Positions 34,737 to 44,451 of a stretch of 64,000 nt of DNA are shown here, one piece after another (position 1 is the first letter of the stretch; every line of letters starts with the position of its first letter). Below the pieces are notes generated by a model that saw only the letters and a program-made list of their open reading frames with translations, was not told the DNA's origin and did not search any database. A program made the position numbers and the translations under genes. The stretch is from Planomonospora parontospora (GTDB lineage Bacteria; Actinomycetota; Actinomycetes; Streptosporangiales; Streptosporangiaceae). Where the stretch lies: positions 124,001 to 188,000 of the forward strand of contig BMQD01000017.1 in assembly GCA_014647935.1 (NCBI GenBank). Direction: 5' to 3'.

Positions 34737-36113
34737 TCAGGCCTCCAGCGCGGTGAGGAACTCCTTGGCCCAGTGGTCCACGTCGTAGGTGGCCACCCGG
34801 CGGCGCAGCGAGCGCATCCGCCGGGACAGGTCGTGCGGCGTGGCCCGCATGGCGGCCAGCATCGTCCGCTTGAGCCCGTCGACGTCGTACGGGTTCACCA
34901 TGAACGCCTGGCGGAGCTCGTCGGCGGCTCCGGCGAACTCGCTGAGCACCAGCGCTCCGCGCAGGTCGTTCCGGCAGGCGATGTACTCCTTGGCGACCAG
35001 GTTCATCCCGTCGCGCAGCGGCGTCACCACCATCACGTCCGCCGCCAGGTACAGCGCGGCCAGCTCGTCCCGCCCGTAGGACTGGTGGAGGTACTGGACC
35101 GGCTGCTGACCCAGCTCCCCCTGCTCGCCGTTGATCCGGCCGACCTGCAGCTCGATCGAGTCGCGCAGCCGGATGTACTCCTCGACCCGCTCGCGGCTGG
35201 GCGTCGCGATCTGCACGAAGGCCGCCTCACCAGGCTTGACCGCGCCTTCGGCGAGCAGCTCGCCGAAGGCCTTCAGCCGCTGGCCGATGCCCTTGGTGTA
35301 GTCGAGGCGGTCCACGCCCAGCAGCACCTGCTCCGGCTCGCCCAGCTCCGCGCGGATCTCCTTGGCCCTGGCGATGATGTGCGGCTCGCGGACCAGGGAG
35401 TCGAGTTCGCCGAAGTCCACGGAGATGGGGAACGCCCCGGCCCGCACCGTCCGGCCGTCCTCGGTGTAGATCTCGTGCTTCTGGTGCGACATGCCCAGCA
35501 TGCGCCGGCAGAGCCGGACGAAGTTGGACGCCCCGCCGGGCCGCTGGAAGCCGACGAGGTCGGCGCCGAGCAGGCCCTCCAGGATCTCCCGCCGCCACGG
35601 GAGCTGCTGGAAGAGCTCGCCGGGCGGGAACGGGATGTGCAGGAAGAAGCCGATGCGCAGGTCGGGGCGGAGCCTGCGGAGCATCGCGGGGACCAGCTGG
35701 AGCTGGTAGTCCTGCACCCACACCACCGCGCCGGGCGCGGCGGCCTCGGCGGCGGCCTGGGCGAAGCGTTCGTTGACCGTGCGGTAGGCGTCCCACAGGA
35801 CCCGGGAGTAGACGGGCGTGGCGACCACGTCGTGGTAGAGCGGCCAGAGGGTGGCGTTGGAGAAGCCCTCGTAGTAGAGCTCGACCTCCTGCCTCGACAG
35901 GGGCACCGGGATCAGGTGCATGCCGTCGTGGTCGAAGGGGTCGAGCCGCTCGTCGGGGGCGCCGTGCCAGCCGATCCAGGCGCCCTCCCTGCGCTGCAGC
36001 ACAGGGGCGATCGCGGTGACCAGGCCACCGGGGCTGCGCCGCCACATGTCATCTCCGACCCGGTCGACGGGGAGACGGTTGGCGACGATCAGGAACGAGC
36101 TGGTGCTCGTCAC
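34737..36113 (-). CDS. otsA: alpha,alpha-trehalose-phosphate synthase (UDP-forming)
   Basis: OtsA (GT20 family) joins UDP-glucose and glucose-6-phosphate to trehalose-6-phosphate for osmo- and stress protection. The 458-residue protein contains [36 protein letters not shown], the acceptor-site [36 protein letters not shown] and the GT-B C-domain [16 protein letters not shown] and [15 protein letters not shown] ([12 protein letters not shown]) is set by GGAGG five bases upstream. No otsB phosphatase gene is in the window. The upstream leader contains the short inverted repeat TAGTTG/CAACTA. Confidence 0.96.
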   Translation of the reverse strand: MTSTSSFLIVANRLPVDRVGDDMWRRSPGGLVTAIAPVLQRREGAWIGWHGAPDERLDPFDHDGMHLIPVPLSRQEVELYYEGFSNATLWPLYHDVVATPVYSRVLWDAYRTVNERFAQAAAEAAAPGAVVWVQDYQLQLVPAMLRRLRPDLRIGFFLHIPFPPGELFQQLPWRREILEGLLGADLVGFQRPGGASNFVRLCRRMLGMSHQKHEIYTEDGRTVRAGAFPISVDFGELDSLVREPHIIARAKEIRAELGEPEQVLLGVDRLDYTKGIGQRLKAFGELLAEGAVKPGEAAFVQIATPSRERVEEYIRLRDSIELQVGRINGEQGELGQQPVQYLHQSYGRDELAALYLAADVMVVTPLRDGMNLVAKEYIACRNDLRGALVLSEFAGAADELRQAFMVNPYDVDGLKRTMLAAMRATPHDLSRRMRSLRRRVATYDVDHWAKEFLTALEA

Positions 36114-36165
36114 AAAATCCTCCAGATAGTTGACTTGCTTCAGCAACTACCCCATTTAGGCGATT

Positions 36166-36972
36166 TTATGACTTTCCGGACGGTAGAGCACGGTGTCGAC
36201 GCAGGTCGTCACGGACCGTGACCGCCAGCTTCCGGGTGGCGGCCCGGTTGAGCGCGCCTCCGGCCACCGCTCCGGTGAGGAAGGGCCCGAACGTGGTGAG
36301 GTGCCTCCCGAGCGTGCGCATCAGCCGGTTGCGCAGCGCGGTCTTGGCCGCGGTGCCCAGGGCGATGGTGACGGAGGCGGGGGTCAGGGGGTCCACGCCG
36401 CGCTGCTTGGACCAGGCCGTCACGAACGCCACGGCCCGCTGCGCGCCGGTGCCGGGGACCTGCACGCCGTACACCTCGTGCAGCTCGGCGATGAGCTTGA
36501 CCTCGATGGCGGCGACCACCAGGGTCTCGGCCACGAGCTGGGCGGGGGCGGAGAGCAGCAGGGGCGGGGCGGCGAACTCGGCGGCCGCGAGGGCTCCGCC
36601 GATCGCGCCGACCGCCATGGTGGCCTTGGCCGCGGTGCGGGCGAGGTCGTCGGCGAGCTCCTCGGCGACGAGCCCGTGGTGGTGCTCGGAGAGGGTGGCC
36701 AGGTCGCGGATGGGGATGCGGGGCGCCACGGCCAGGAAGACGTCCGCGAGCCAGCGCCCCCGGCCCACCCCGGACGCCTTGGCCTTCTTCGCGCCGTCGG
36801 CGAGCGCCGCCGTCAGACGGCCGAGCAGCCGCCGCCGCTCGGCTCCGTCCATCTCGCCGGGCTCGGCGAGCCTGCCGACGAGCTCGGCGACCTCACGCTC
36901 CGGTGCGTCGGCCGGCCCCCCGGCCGTGGAGCCGGCCGGCCCGGCACCGGTCTGTTCGTTCTCCGACGTCAT
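36166..36972 (-). CDS. EcsC-like membrane-associated protein, function unknown
   Basis: This 268-residue protein has a Glu/Gly-rich N-terminus, then an acidic-basic helical stretch. A hydrophobic core (AVGAIGGALAAAEFAAPPLL through VAETLVVAAIEVKLIAELHE) follows and resembles EcsC-type proteins. The later TPASVTIALGTAAKTALRNR and LTTFGPFLTGAVAGGALNRAATR extend the similarity. EcsC proteins are poorly characterised accessory proteins. ATG has GAGGAGG nine bases upstream; an earlier start at 36990 is less supported. It is on the same strand as otsA, 52 bases before it, so they may share a transcript. Confidence 0.65.
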   Translation of the reverse strand: MTSENEQTGAGPAGSTAGGPADAPEREVAELVGRLAEPGEMDGAERRRLLGRLTAALADGAKKAKASGVGRGRWLADVFLAVAPRIPIRDLATLSEHHHGLVAEELADDLARTAAKATMAVGAIGGALAAAEFAAPPLLLSAPAQLVAETLVVAAIEVKLIAELHEVYGVQVPGTGAQRAVAFVTAWSKQRGVDPLTPASVTIALGTAAKTALRNRLMRTLGRHLTTFGPFLTGAVAGGALNRAATRKLAVTVRDDLRRHRALPSGKS

Positions 36973-37062
36973 GTCGCGGAACCTCCTCAAGGCTGTCCTC
37001 GGTCGCGGCCCTCTACCCTTGGGTGAAGGGACACACCTTCGGACAGGCCGTCGGAACGGTCG

Positions 37063-37362
37063 TCAGGCCGCGCACTCCCGGCAGATCTGCTGGCCGTTCC
37101 TCTCGACGGCGAGCTGACTGCGGTGATGCACCAGGAAACAACGCGCGCAGGTGAACTCGTCGGCCTGGCGAGGAATCACCCGGAGCGAGAGCTCCTCGTT
37201 CGACAGGTCCGCACCCGGCAGCTCGAGCGACTCGGCGAGGTCGGTCTCGTCGATGTCGATGCTGCCCGAGGACTTGTCGGTACGGCGCGCCTGCAGTTCC
37301 TGAAGACTGTCCTCGTTGAGGTCGTCGTCGGTCTTGCGTGGACTGTCGTAATCGGTAGCCAT
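37063..37362 (-). CDS. DUF4193 zinc-ribbon-like protein
   Basis: This 99-residue actinobacterial protein matches Rv2699c. The N-terminal half is acidic and charged (MATDYDSPRKTDDDLNEDSL, then SSGSIDIDETDLAESLELPG). The C-terminal half holds four cysteines in two pairs, EFTCARCFLVHHRSQL and QQICRECAA, the pattern of a zinc ribbon. Its role is unknown; in some actinobacteria the neighbourhood includes dut and suhB, as here. ATG with GGATGGAG seven bases upstream sets the start. About 270 bases of AT-richer promoter-like DNA precede it. Confidence 0.92.
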   Translation of the reverse strand: MATDYDSPRKTDDDLNEDSLQELQARRTDKSSGSIDIDETDLAESLELPGADLSNEELSLRVIPRQADEFTCARCFLVHHRSQLAVERNGQQICRECAA

Positions 37363-37633
37363 CGGTCTGCTCCATCCCCCTCATCTATCTGTCTGCGCTC
37401 GCTCGCGCGTTGTAACGTACGAGAGGTCCGTCTTGTGCCCGAACCGACGGAGAGATTCCTGCTGGGGTACCCCGTCGGAATGGCCGCTGAACCTCCTCAC
37501 ACGCGAGGGACCCGCCACCAATGGGCATGGTTAGCCAAATATGGCGTAAACCACAGCATTGGCAGCATGCACCACCGTGTTCGACGGCACATCCAACCAC
37601 ATGTACGGCGTGAGCGAGACGCCCCCCGCCGGA

Positions 37634-39007
37634 TCAACGCGGCTGAAGTCTCACGGTCACCACGAGACCACCCCCGTCCCTGGGGACGGCGGCCACGTTG
37701 CCTCCGTGAGCCCGCACGACCGCTCGGACGATGGACAGCCCGAGTCCCGCCCCCTTGGCCGAATCGACCCGGTCGGCATTGAGCCGCCGGAACGGCTCGA
37801 ACAGGCTGTTCACCTCGTACGCGGGGACGTGCGGCCCCGTATTGGCCACCTGAACAACCAGTGCGCCTTCCACCATTCCCGTTCGTACCCAGACTTTTCC
37901 GGATTCTGGGAGATTGTGCTTGATGGCGTTTTCCACCAGGTTGGCCACGCACCGCTCGAGGAGCACCGGATCGCCGACGGTCTCGGCGTTCCTCAGCTCG
38001 GCGGCGACCGTGACGCCGGCCTCCTCCGCCCGCGGGGCGAGCTGCTCCACCGCGGTCTCGGCCACCTCCTTCACGTCCACCGGCTTGCGCACGCTCAGCT
38101 CGCGCTCGCTGCGGGCGAGCAGGAGCAGCCCCTCGATGAGGCGCTCGTTGCGCGCGTTGACCTCCAGGAGGGTACGGCCCAGCGTCTTGAGGTCCGCCGA
38201 CGCCTCGGGGTCGCCCAGTGCGATCTCCAGGACGGTCCGGTTGATCGTCAGCGGGGTGCGCAGCTCGTGCGAGGCGTTGGCCACGAACCTGCGCTGCGCG
38301 TCGAACGCCACGTTGAGCCGGGTCAGCATGGCGTCGAAGGTGTCGGCCAGCTCCTTGAGCTCGTCGTTGGGGCCCTTGAGGTCGATGCGCTCGTGGGCGA
38401 GGGTGGAGTCGGAGAGCGTGCGGGCGGTGGTGGTCATCTGCTGGATCGGCTTGAGCGCCCGGTCCGCGACGACGTAACCGATGATCAGCGCGAGGATGCC
38501 GAGCCCGACCAGCGCCAGCAGGGACCTGGTGAGCATGTGCTGCCGGGCGACGATGATCGCGCTGTCGCGCTGCAGCGCCCAGTACTGCTTGACCTTCCAC
38601 TCGTCCTCCGGCGGGTAGTCGAAGGCGGTGTGCGGAGGCCAGGCCACGTCGATGGCCCAGGCGACCATCACGTACATCACGAACAGCAGCAGCGCGCCCG
38701 CCACGAAGAAAAGCGCGCCGTAGGTGAGGGTGAGCCGCCACCGGATGCTGACGCGGTCCGTGATCCTCTTCACCCTGTCCAGGGGGGAGACCCGGACGGG
38801 CGAGGCGCCCACCGGGGGCGGGCCGTCCCAGGCGGGCGGACCGCTCGGCGGCGGCGGGGTCCCGGTCCTGCGAACGGCGGTCACCGCCTGCGGGGCCCCG
38901 CGCTCCCCGCGTTCGGAGTGCGGGCTGATCATCGGGTGGGTCGGCACGGCCTGTCCGATCTCCTCCGCCGGCCCGAACGGCGGCCGCTCCTCCGGAGCCC
39001 CGCTCAC
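37634..39007 (-). CDS. HAMP-domain sensor histidine kinase (OmpR partner)
   Basis: This 457-residue kinase has a Pro-rich cytosolic N-terminus, then a membrane segment (TYGALFFVAGALLLFVMYVM). An extracytoplasmic loop of about 60 residues and a second segment (LLALVGLGILALIIGYVVAD) follow, then HAMP. The HisKA domain carries H247 in VANASHELRTPLTINRTVL; the ATPase domain has the N box ENAIKHNLPESGKV and a terminal KGAGLGLSIVRAVVRAHGG. Stimulus unknown. GTG start; 49 bases after the response-regulator stop, so one operon. Confidence 0.93.
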   Translation of the reverse strand: MSGAPEERPPFGPAEEIGQAVPTHPMISPHSERGERGAPQAVTAVRRTGTPPPPSGPPAWDGPPPVGASPVRVSPLDRVKRITDRVSIRWRLTLTYGALFFVAGALLLFVMYVMVAWAIDVAWPPHTAFDYPPEDEWKVKQYWALQRDSAIIVARQHMLTRSLLALVGLGILALIIGYVVADRALKPIQQMTTTARTLSDSTLAHERIDLKGPNDELKELADTFDAMLTRLNVAFDAQRRFVANASHELRTPLTINRTVLEIALGDPEASADLKTLGRTLLEVNARNERLIEGLLLLARSERELSVRKPVDVKEVAETAVEQLAPRAEEAGVTVAAELRNAETVGDPVLLERCVANLVENAIKHNLPESGKVWVRTGMVEGALVVQVANTGPHVPAYEVNSLFEPFRRLNADRVDSAKGAGLGLSIVRAVVRAHGGNVAAVPRDGGGLVVTVRLQPR

Positions 39008-39056
39008 GACATCCCCCGTCCCGGTCGCGCACCGGCCCGCGGCCTGCGGTACCCGC

Positions 39057-39710
39057 TCACAGCCGGTATCCGACCCCGGGCACCGTCTCGATCACCTGCG
39101 GCTCGCCCAGCTTCTTCCGCAGGGTCATCATGGTCACCCGCACCACGTTGGTGAACGGGTCGATGTTCTCGTCCCAGGCCTTGTCCAGCAGGTCCTCCTG
39201 GCTGACGACCGCGCCCTCGGCGCGCATCAGCTCCTCCAGGACCGCGAACTCCTTCTTGGTCAGGGCCACCTCCGCGCCGTCCCTGGTCACCAGCCGCTTG
39301 CCCGGGTCCAGCCGGATCCCGGAGCGCTCCAGCACCGGCGGGAGCGCCGGGGCCGAGCGGCGGCCGAGCGCCCTGACCCGGGCGACCAGCTCGATGAAGA
39401 CGAACGGCTTGGCCAGGTAGTCGTCGGCGCCCAGCCCCAGCCCCTCCACCTTGTCGTCGACGTCGCCCGAGGCGGTCAGCATCAGGATCCGGGAGGCGGT
39501 CCGCTCCGCCACCAGGCGGCGGCAGACCTCGTCACCGTGGACCTTGGGCAGGTCCCGGTCCAGCACGATCACGTCGTAGTCGATGTAGCTCGCCCGCTCC
39601 AGCGCGCCGGCGCCGTCGTAGGCGACGTCCACGGCCATGGCCTCGCGCCGGAGCCCGGTCGCGATCGCGTCCGCGAGCACCCGCTCGTCCTCAACCACAA
39701 GCACCCGCAC
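39057..39710 (-). CDS. OmpR/PhoB-family response regulator
   Basis: This 217-residue regulator has the receiver domain VRVLVVEDERVLADAIATGL, phosphoacceptor D51 in VIVLDRDLP and lysine in LAKPFVFIELVAR. The winged-helix output domain spans about residues 125-215, with VALTKKEFAVLEELM and the recognition region DPFTNVVRVTMMTLRKKLGE. GTG at 39710 gives the standard N-terminus; an upstream in-frame GTG (39728) is the alternative. It precedes its kinase gene. A tandem 10/11-base direct repeat about 115-135 bases upstream is a plausible autoregulatory operator. Confidence 0.93.
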   Translation of the reverse strand: MRVLVVEDERVLADAIATGLRREAMAVDVAYDGAGALERASYIDYDVIVLDRDLPKVHGDEVCRRLVAERTASRILMLTASGDVDDKVEGLGLGADDYLAKPFVFIELVARVRALGRRSAPALPPVLERSGIRLDPGKRLVTRDGAEVALTKKEFAVLEELMRAEGAVVSQEDLLDKAWDENIDPFTNVVRVTMMTLRKKLGEPQVIETVPGVGYRL

Positions 39711-39825
39711 GACCCCTGGCACCTCCACTGGAAAACCTCTGGGAACACTTCGGGGAACACCGGGGGACGGCCGGGAGAACCCGCGTCGCCGGACGGTCTC
39801 CCGCCATCACCCCATTGTCGCCGCA

Positions 39826-39846
39826 GCCTGCGTAAGCCTGCGGTAA
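39826..39846. promoter_or_regulatory. tandem direct repeat, likely OmpR-type operator
   Basis: GCCTGCGTAA (39826-39835) is followed directly by GCCTGCGGTAA (39836-39846). Adjacent direct repeats of 10-11 bases are the classic binding layout of OmpR/PhoB dimers. It lies upstream of the response-regulator gene and also about 130 bases upstream of the divergent small-protein gene, so it could control both. Confidence 0.5.
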
Positions 39847-39978
39847 GGCCCGCACCATGACGGGTGCGCCGCCGGTGACGTATCGCACACCCATGTTTAG
39901 GACATGCCGGGCACTGGGTACAGCGGTCCTACACCCTTTTGCCGAACGCCCTTCGGACCCCGTGAGAGAGAAGGTGAG

Positions 39979-40143
39979 ATGGGCGAGTTCACGACCACGA
40001 TCGAACACCGCCTCGACCAGGCCTACAAGAACCTGCAGGAGGCCAGGTCCACCGGTGACGATTACTTCGCCGACACGCTCACCGCAGAGATCGAGGATCT
40101 GCGCCGGCTGGCCACCGACAACGGCATCCCGCTCCAGCCCTGA
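39979..40143 (+). CDS. 54-residue conserved small protein
   Basis: This short soluble protein begins MGEFTTTIEHRLDQAYKNLQ and ends EDLRRLATDNGIPLQP. It should form a helical hairpin with charged faces (EARSTGDDYFADTL between two helices). Similar 50-60 residue proteins occur in many actinomycetes without a known function, as far as I recall. GAGAGAGAAGG precedes ATG and supports translation. It is divergent from the OmpR-type two-component operon and convergent with suhB, with a 16-pair terminator hairpin in between. Confidence 0.75.
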   Translation: MGEFTTTIEHRLDQAYKNLQEARSTGDDYFADTLTAEIEDLRRLATDNGIPLQP

Positions 40144-40177
40144 CCATCAGGCCCTGACCGTCAGGCCCTGACACCGC

Positions 40178-40213
40178 GGAAGGCGCCCTCCCCGCTCGGG
40201 GAGGGCGCCTTCC
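40178..40213. terminator. 16-pair bidirectional hairpin
   Basis: GGAAGGCGCCCTCCCC (40178-40193) pairs perfectly with GGGGAGGGCGCCTTCC (40198-40213) around a GCTC tetraloop, between the small-protein gene and the convergent suhB gene. Part of the arm recurs at 40261-40284 (GGGCGCCTTCCCGTGTGCCC) as a direct repeat. Confidence 0.8.
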
Positions 40214-40291
40214 CGTGTGCCCGGGCCCCGCCGCGGCCGGCCTCGGCGCGGCTGCGGCGGGGGGCGCCTTCCCGTGTGCCCGGACCCCGGG

Positions 40292-41086
40292 TCAGGCGTC
40301 CCGCTCGGGATCCAGCGGGGCCAGCAGGTCGTGCAGCTCCTCGAAGAGCCCGGGCGCCGCGCACAGCGTCAGCCCCGGGTTGCACGGCTTGCCGTGCAAC
40401 CCGCCGAGCCTGGCCCCCGCCTCGGCCGCGACGAGCCCCCCGGCCGCGTAGTCCCACTCCTGCGGGCCGCGCTCGTAGTATCCGTCCACCCGTCCGGCGG
40501 CCAGCGCGCACAGGTCCGAGGCCGCCGAGCCGCCCCGGCGGATGTCGCGCACCCGCGGCAGCACGTGCGCGAGCACCTCCGCCTGGACCGCGCGCCTGCC
40601 GGGCTCGTAGCCGAAGCCGGTGGCGATCAGCGCCTGCGCCAGCGGCACCCCGCTGTTGCAGCGCAGCCGCTCACCGGCCAGCCACGCGCCCCCGCCCCGG
40701 GCCGCGGTGAAGACCTCGCCGCGGGGCACGATGTTCACCACGCCCGCGACGATCTCACCGTCGACCTCCACCGCGATGCTCACCGCCCACTCCGGCACGC
40801 CGTACAGGAAGTTGACCGTGCCGTCGATCGGGTCGACGACCCAGCGCACCCTCCCCTCACCGGTGACGCCGCCCTCCTCGCCGAGGATCGCGTCGTCCGG
40901 CCTGACCTCCTTGATCCTGGCGCGGATCAGCTCCTCCGAGGCCCGGTCCAGCGCCGTCACCACGTCGGTGGGGCTGGACTTGGTGGCCAGCACCTCGGGC
41001 CGGACCGGCCGCTCGGCCAGGAGCATCTCCCCGGCCTCGCGGGCGATCCTCTCCGCCAGTCCCAGGAAGTCAGCGGCAGTGCTCAT
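40292..41086 (-). CDS. suhB: inositol-1-monophosphatase family protein
   Basis: This 264-residue Mg-dependent, Li-sensitive phosphatase of the IMPase family hydrolyses inositol-1-phosphate; in actinobacteria this supplies inositol for phosphatidylinositol and mycothiol. Metal-site motifs are intact: LGEEGG (around residue 70), [20 protein letters not shown] (around 85-105) and a [14 protein letters not shown] motif (around 215). It corresponds by position to Rv2701c. ATG at 41086 (MSTAADFLG) has GGGGAA three to nine bases upstream; an earlier start at 41107 is weaker. Confidence 0.93.
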   Translation of the reverse strand: MSTAADFLGLAERIAREAGEMLLAERPVRPEVLATKSSPTDVVTALDRASEELIRARIKEVRPDDAILGEEGGVTGEGRVRWVVDPIDGTVNFLYGVPEWAVSIAVEVDGEIVAGVVNIVPRGEVFTAARGGGAWLAGERLRCNSGVPLAQALIATGFGYEPGRRAVQAEVLAHVLPRVRDIRRGGSAASDLCALAAGRVDGYYERGPQEWDYAAGGLVAAEAGARLGGLHGKPCNPGLTLCAAPGLFEELHDLLAPLDPERDA

Positions 41087-41131
41087 GTCGTTCCCCGATC
41101 CTCTCACTCGTCGGCCCCATCGTGCCCGGTG

Positions 41132-41176
41132 CGCCGGTCCGCCCGCCGCACCGGGTTCGCGGCGGGCGGACCGGCG
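41132..41176 (-). terminator. 18-pair hairpin downstream of the S9 peptidase
   Basis: The arm at 41132-41149 (ending in CCGCCCGCCGC-type sequence) pairs perfectly with 41159-41176 around a nine-base loop. It lies between the S9 peptidase stop and the suhB start, both on the minus strand, and so separates the two transcripts. Confidence 0.75.
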
Positions 41177-41250
41177 GCGCCGGCGACGGCGCCCGCACGG
41201 TGTCCACGACGGGGCCCGCGACGGTGACCGCGGCAGGGTTCAGACGGGGT

Positions 41251-43236
41251 TCACGACAGCGACTCGGGCCGCTTCCACTCCTGGCCGAGGACGTGCTGGG
41301 CGAGGAAGGCGAGCACCGTCTCGTACCAGACGACCGCGTTGCCCGGCTTGAGCACCCAGTGGTTCTCGTCGGGGAAGTAGAGGAACTTCGACTCCACGCC
41401 GGAGCGCTGCAGGTCCCACCAGAGGCGCAGCCCCTCGCCGATCGGCACCCGGTAGTCCTTGTCGCCGTGGATCACCAGCATCGGCGTGGTGATCCTCTCC
41501 AGGGACAGGTGCGGGGAGAGCTCGGTGTACAGCTCGGTGCCGGGCCTGCCGAACTCGCGCTGCCAGTACATGGAGGCGTCGGTGGTCCCGGCGAACTGGT
41601 CCAGGTGCCAGAGCGAGGCGTGGGTGACGATCGCCTTGAACCGGTCGGTGTGCCCGGCCACCCAGTTGGCCATGTAGCCGCCGAAGGAGCCGCCCATCGC
41701 CGCGGTGCGCGCGGCGTCGACCTCGGGCCGCTCCAGCACCGCGTCGGTGATCGCCATCAGGTCGGCGTGGGTGCGCGGGCCCCAGTCCGCCCAGCCGCGC
41801 CGGATCATCTCCGGTCCGTAGCCGGTCGACAGGCACGGGTCGGGCAGCAGGACGGCGTAGCCCTGCCGCGCCATGATCCACGGGTTCCACCGCCAGGACC
41901 AGTCGTTCCAGCTGGACAGCGGGCCGCCGTGGATCCAGAGCAGGAACGGCGCCGGGTTCTCCGCCGAGGCGCCCTCGGGCAGCACCAGCCAGGCCCGGAT
42001 CTCCGCGCCGTCGTCGGCGGTCGCGGTGACCTCGGTGAGCGTGCCGGGCAGCTCCAGCTCGGGCGCCGGGGAGGGCAGCTCCTCCACCGCGCCGGTGCCC
42101 CCGGTGGTGATCCGCACCGGGCCGGCCGGCCGGTCCACGGCGCTGCGCAGCGCGTAGAGGCTCCCGTCGGGGGCCGCGTTGAGCGAGGAGTAGGCCGCGT
42201 CGTCGGGCGTGAGCCGTACCGGCTCGGAGCCGTCGGCCGGGACGCGGAAGACGGGACGGCGGCCGAGGTGGTCGGCGGCCACGTACAGCGAGGCCGAGTC
42301 GGGGGCCCACACCATGTCCGACGGCCACAGGTCGCCGCCCGCGGCGTGCCCCTCGCCGGTCGCCAGGTCGACGATCCAGAGCGTGACCCGGGGGATCTCG
42401 GTGACGGAGGCGTGGCCGCTGCGCACGCAGGCGACCAGGCGGCCGTCGGGCGAGACCGCGAGCGGCCCCTCGAAGTCGTGGCCGTCCTGGCCCGCCAGGA
42501 CCCGGCGGGCCCCGCCGTCCGCGGTCTCGATCGCGACCAGCTCGGTGCGCAGCTCACCACCCGGCAGTGGGACCGTCCAGGTGGTGACGACCGTGCCGCC
42601 GTCCGGGACCACCTCGTAGGAGGCGTTGGTCAGCGCCTTGCCCGGCTCGGGGGTGAGGTCCCTGATCCCGGTCAGCCGGCCCTCGCCCAGGACGCCGGCG
42701 AACAGGCGGGGCTCGCCGGGGCCCAGGTCGTGGTCCCAGTAGCGCACCGGGTAGCTCTCGTGCAGGATCGCGCTGATCCCGGCGTCCTTGCGGGCCTTGC
42801 GCCGGTCGGCCTCGGTGGCCTCGTCGCCCGCGAGCACGTCGGAGCCGAAGACGACGACGGAGCCGCCGGTCGCGAAGCCGGCGATCCCGCCGGGCCGGGA
42901 GGCGACCTGGCGGGCCTCGCCCCCGCCCATGGGGAGCAGCCAGAGCGCGGGCGCCTCCTCGTCGGGGTCCTTGACCGTCGGGTCGGGGCGGCGCGAGCCG
43001 AACAGCACGTCGCCGCCGGCGGTGAACTCGGCGCCGGCCTCGCCCTTGACGGACCTGGTCAGCCGGTACGGCGAGCGCCCGTCGAGGGGGATCTCCCACA
43101 GCGACGTCCCGTAGCTCCTGCCGTCCGGGTTGAGGGACTGCACCACGCTCACCAGACGGGTCCCGTCCGGGGAGAGCCGCAGGGAAGCCACCCGCGGCAC
43201 GCCGACATAGTCACGCATGTCAGAAAAAGGGGTCAC
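41251..43236 (-). CDS. S9-family serine peptidase (prolyl oligopeptidase/acylaminoacyl-peptidase type)
   Basis: This 661-residue cytosolic peptidase has an N-terminal beta-propeller made of WD-like blades (LSPDGTRLV and [14 protein letters not shown]) over about 400 residues. The alpha/beta-hydrolase domain has [19 protein letters not shown], the nucleophile S517 in [14 protein letters not shown], the Asp in [10 protein letters not shown] and the His in PDENHWVL. Such enzymes cut short peptides or acylated N-termini. GTG is the start ([11 protein letters not shown]), with GGGAAG very close; an ATG six codons later is possible. Divergent from hemH. Confidence 0.92.
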   Translation of the reverse strand: MTPFSDMRDYVGVPRVASLRLSPDGTRLVSVVQSLNPDGRSYGTSLWEIPLDGRSPYRLTRSVKGEAGAEFTAGGDVLFGSRRPDPTVKDPDEEAPALWLLPMGGGEARQVASRPGGIAGFATGGSVVVFGSDVLAGDEATEADRRKARKDAGISAILHESYPVRYWDHDLGPGEPRLFAGVLGEGRLTGIRDLTPEPGKALTNASYEVVPDGGTVVTTWTVPLPGGELRTELVAIETADGGARRVLAGQDGHDFEGPLAVSPDGRLVACVRSGHASVTEIPRVTLWIVDLATGEGHAAGGDLWPSDMVWAPDSASLYVAADHLGRRPVFRVPADGSEPVRLTPDDAAYSSLNAAPDGSLYALRSAVDRPAGPVRITTGGTGAVEELPSPAPELELPGTLTEVTATADDGAEIRAWLVLPEGASAENPAPFLLWIHGGPLSSWNDWSWRWNPWIMARQGYAVLLPDPCLSTGYGPEMIRRGWADWGPRTHADLMAITDAVLERPEVDAARTAAMGGSFGGYMANWVAGHTDRFKAIVTHASLWHLDQFAGTTDASMYWQREFGRPGTELYTELSPHLSLERITTPMLVIHGDKDYRVPIGEGLRLWWDLQRSGVESKFLYFPDENHWVLKPGNAVVWYETVLAFLAQHVLGQEWKRPESLS

Positions 43237-43383
43237 CTTCCCGAACTTACCTCTACATCGGGTCCCGGTTCATGCATCCACGCGGCCGTCCCGCGCGAAA
43301 CACCGGTCATGGCGATGCGAGGAGCGGCCCGGGCATACGGTTGGATGAAGGCCGTGGGCACCGTGGGAACCGTGGGGAGTGCT

Positions 43384-44352
43384 GTGGGGAGCTACGACGC
43401 GCTGCTCGTCGTCTCGTTCGGAGGTCCGGAGAAGCCGGACGACGTGATGCCGTTCCTGGAGAACGTCGTGCGGGGCCGCGACGTCCCCCGCGAGCGCCTG
43501 CTGGAGGTCGAGGCGCACTACCAGCGCTTCGGCGGGGTCAGCCCGATCAACCAGCAGTGCCGCGACCTGATCGCGGCCGTCGAGCCGACCGTCGACCTGC
43601 CGGTCTACTGGGGCAACCGCAACTGGCACCCCTACCTGGAGGACACGCTCCGGCGGATGGCCGCCGACGGGGTGAAGCGGGCCGCGGCCTTCGTGACCTC
43701 GGCCTACAGCTCCTACTCGGCCTGCCGGCAGTACCTCGACGACATCGCCCTGGCCCGCGCGGCCGTGGAGGGCGCCCCGGAGGTCGTCAAGCTCCCCCAC
43801 TACTACGACCGCCCCGGCTTCGTCGCGGCCATGGTCGACCACACCCGCGAGGCCCTGGAGCGCCTGCCCGCCGAGCACCGGGACGGCGCGCGGCTGGTCT
43901 TCACCGCGCACAGCGTCCCGATCTCGATGGCCGCGACGTCCGGGCCGGACGGCGGGGCCTACGAGGCGCAGCTGCGCCGGGCCGCCGAGCTGGTCGTGGC
44001 CGGGCTGGGCGGCGACCGCGGGTGGGACCTGGTCTGGCAGAGCCGCAGCGGCCCGCCGCACGTCCCGTGGCTGGAGCCCGACGTCTGCGACCACCTGCGC
44101 GGGCTCGGCGCCCCGGCGGTGGTGCTGGTCCCGATCGGCTTCGTCTCCGACCACATGGAGGTCGTCTACGACCTCGACGTGGAGGCGGCGGACCTCGCCC
44201 GGGAGATCGGCCTCCCGCTGGCCAGGGCCGCGACCGTGGGCACCCACCCGAGCTTCGTCGCGGTGGTCGGCGAGCTGCTGGCCGAGCCGGAGCCGCCGGC
44301 CTGCCCGCCCGGCTGCTGCCCGGCGCCGCCGCGCCGCCGCGCCCACGGGTAG
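43384..44352 (+). CDS. hemH: ferrochelatase (coproporphyrin type) with C-terminal Cys cluster
   Basis: Ferrochelatase inserts iron into coproporphyrin III (the actinobacterial route) or protoporphyrin to make haem. The 322-residue protein has [32 protein letters not shown], the active-site histidine in [10 protein letters not shown] and the conserved [14 protein letters not shown]. The C-terminal tail [12 protein letters not shown] holds three closely spaced cysteines. Actinobacterial ferrochelatases carry a [2Fe-2S] cluster, and this tail plus an internal Cys (for instance in [10 protein letters not shown]) can supply its ligands. GTG at 43384 follows GGGGAG at a good distance; an in-frame ATG at 43345 lacks an RBS. 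Confidence 0.93.
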   Translation: MGSYDALLVVSFGGPEKPDDVMPFLENVVRGRDVPRERLLEVEAHYQRFGGVSPINQQCRDLIAAVEPTVDLPVYWGNRNWHPYLEDTLRRMAADGVKRAAAFVTSAYSSYSACRQYLDDIALARAAVEGAPEVVKLPHYYDRPGFVAAMVDHTREALERLPAEHRDGARLVFTAHSVPISMAATSGPDGGAYEAQLRRAAELVVAGLGGDRGWDLVWQSRSGPPHVPWLEPDVCDHLRGLGAPAVVLVPIGFVSDHMEVVYDLDVEAADLAREIGLPLARAATVGTHPSFVAVVGELLAEPEPPACPPGCCPAPPRRRAHG

Positions 44353-44353
44353 A

Positions 44354-44376
44354 CCGGCGGCCGCCTTCGCCGCCGG
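44354..44376 (+). terminator. hairpin after hemH
   Basis: CCGGCGGC (44354-44361) pairs perfectly with GCCGCCGG (44369-44376) around a seven-base loop, immediately after the hemH stop codon. Confidence 0.55.
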
Positions 44377-44398
44377 GCGGCGCCGCGCCCGGACCGAC

Positions 44399-44432
44399 GC
44401 TCCACGGGCGAGCGCGCTCCACGGGCGAGCGC
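44399..44432. repeat. two perfect 17-base tandem copies
   Basis: GCTCCACGGGCGAGCGC occurs at 44399-44415 and 44416-44432, followed by a partial GCTCCC copy. It lies between the convergent hemH and lytic transglycosylase genes. Confidence 0.8.
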
Positions 44433-44451
44433 GCTCCCGCGGCGGGCACGG

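Noticed and set aside
37497-39032. 511-codon minus-strand frame overlapping the OmpR-partner kinase
   Set aside because: Shadow of the histidine kinase in another frame; the kinase frame has H247, the N box and the G-box motif in order.
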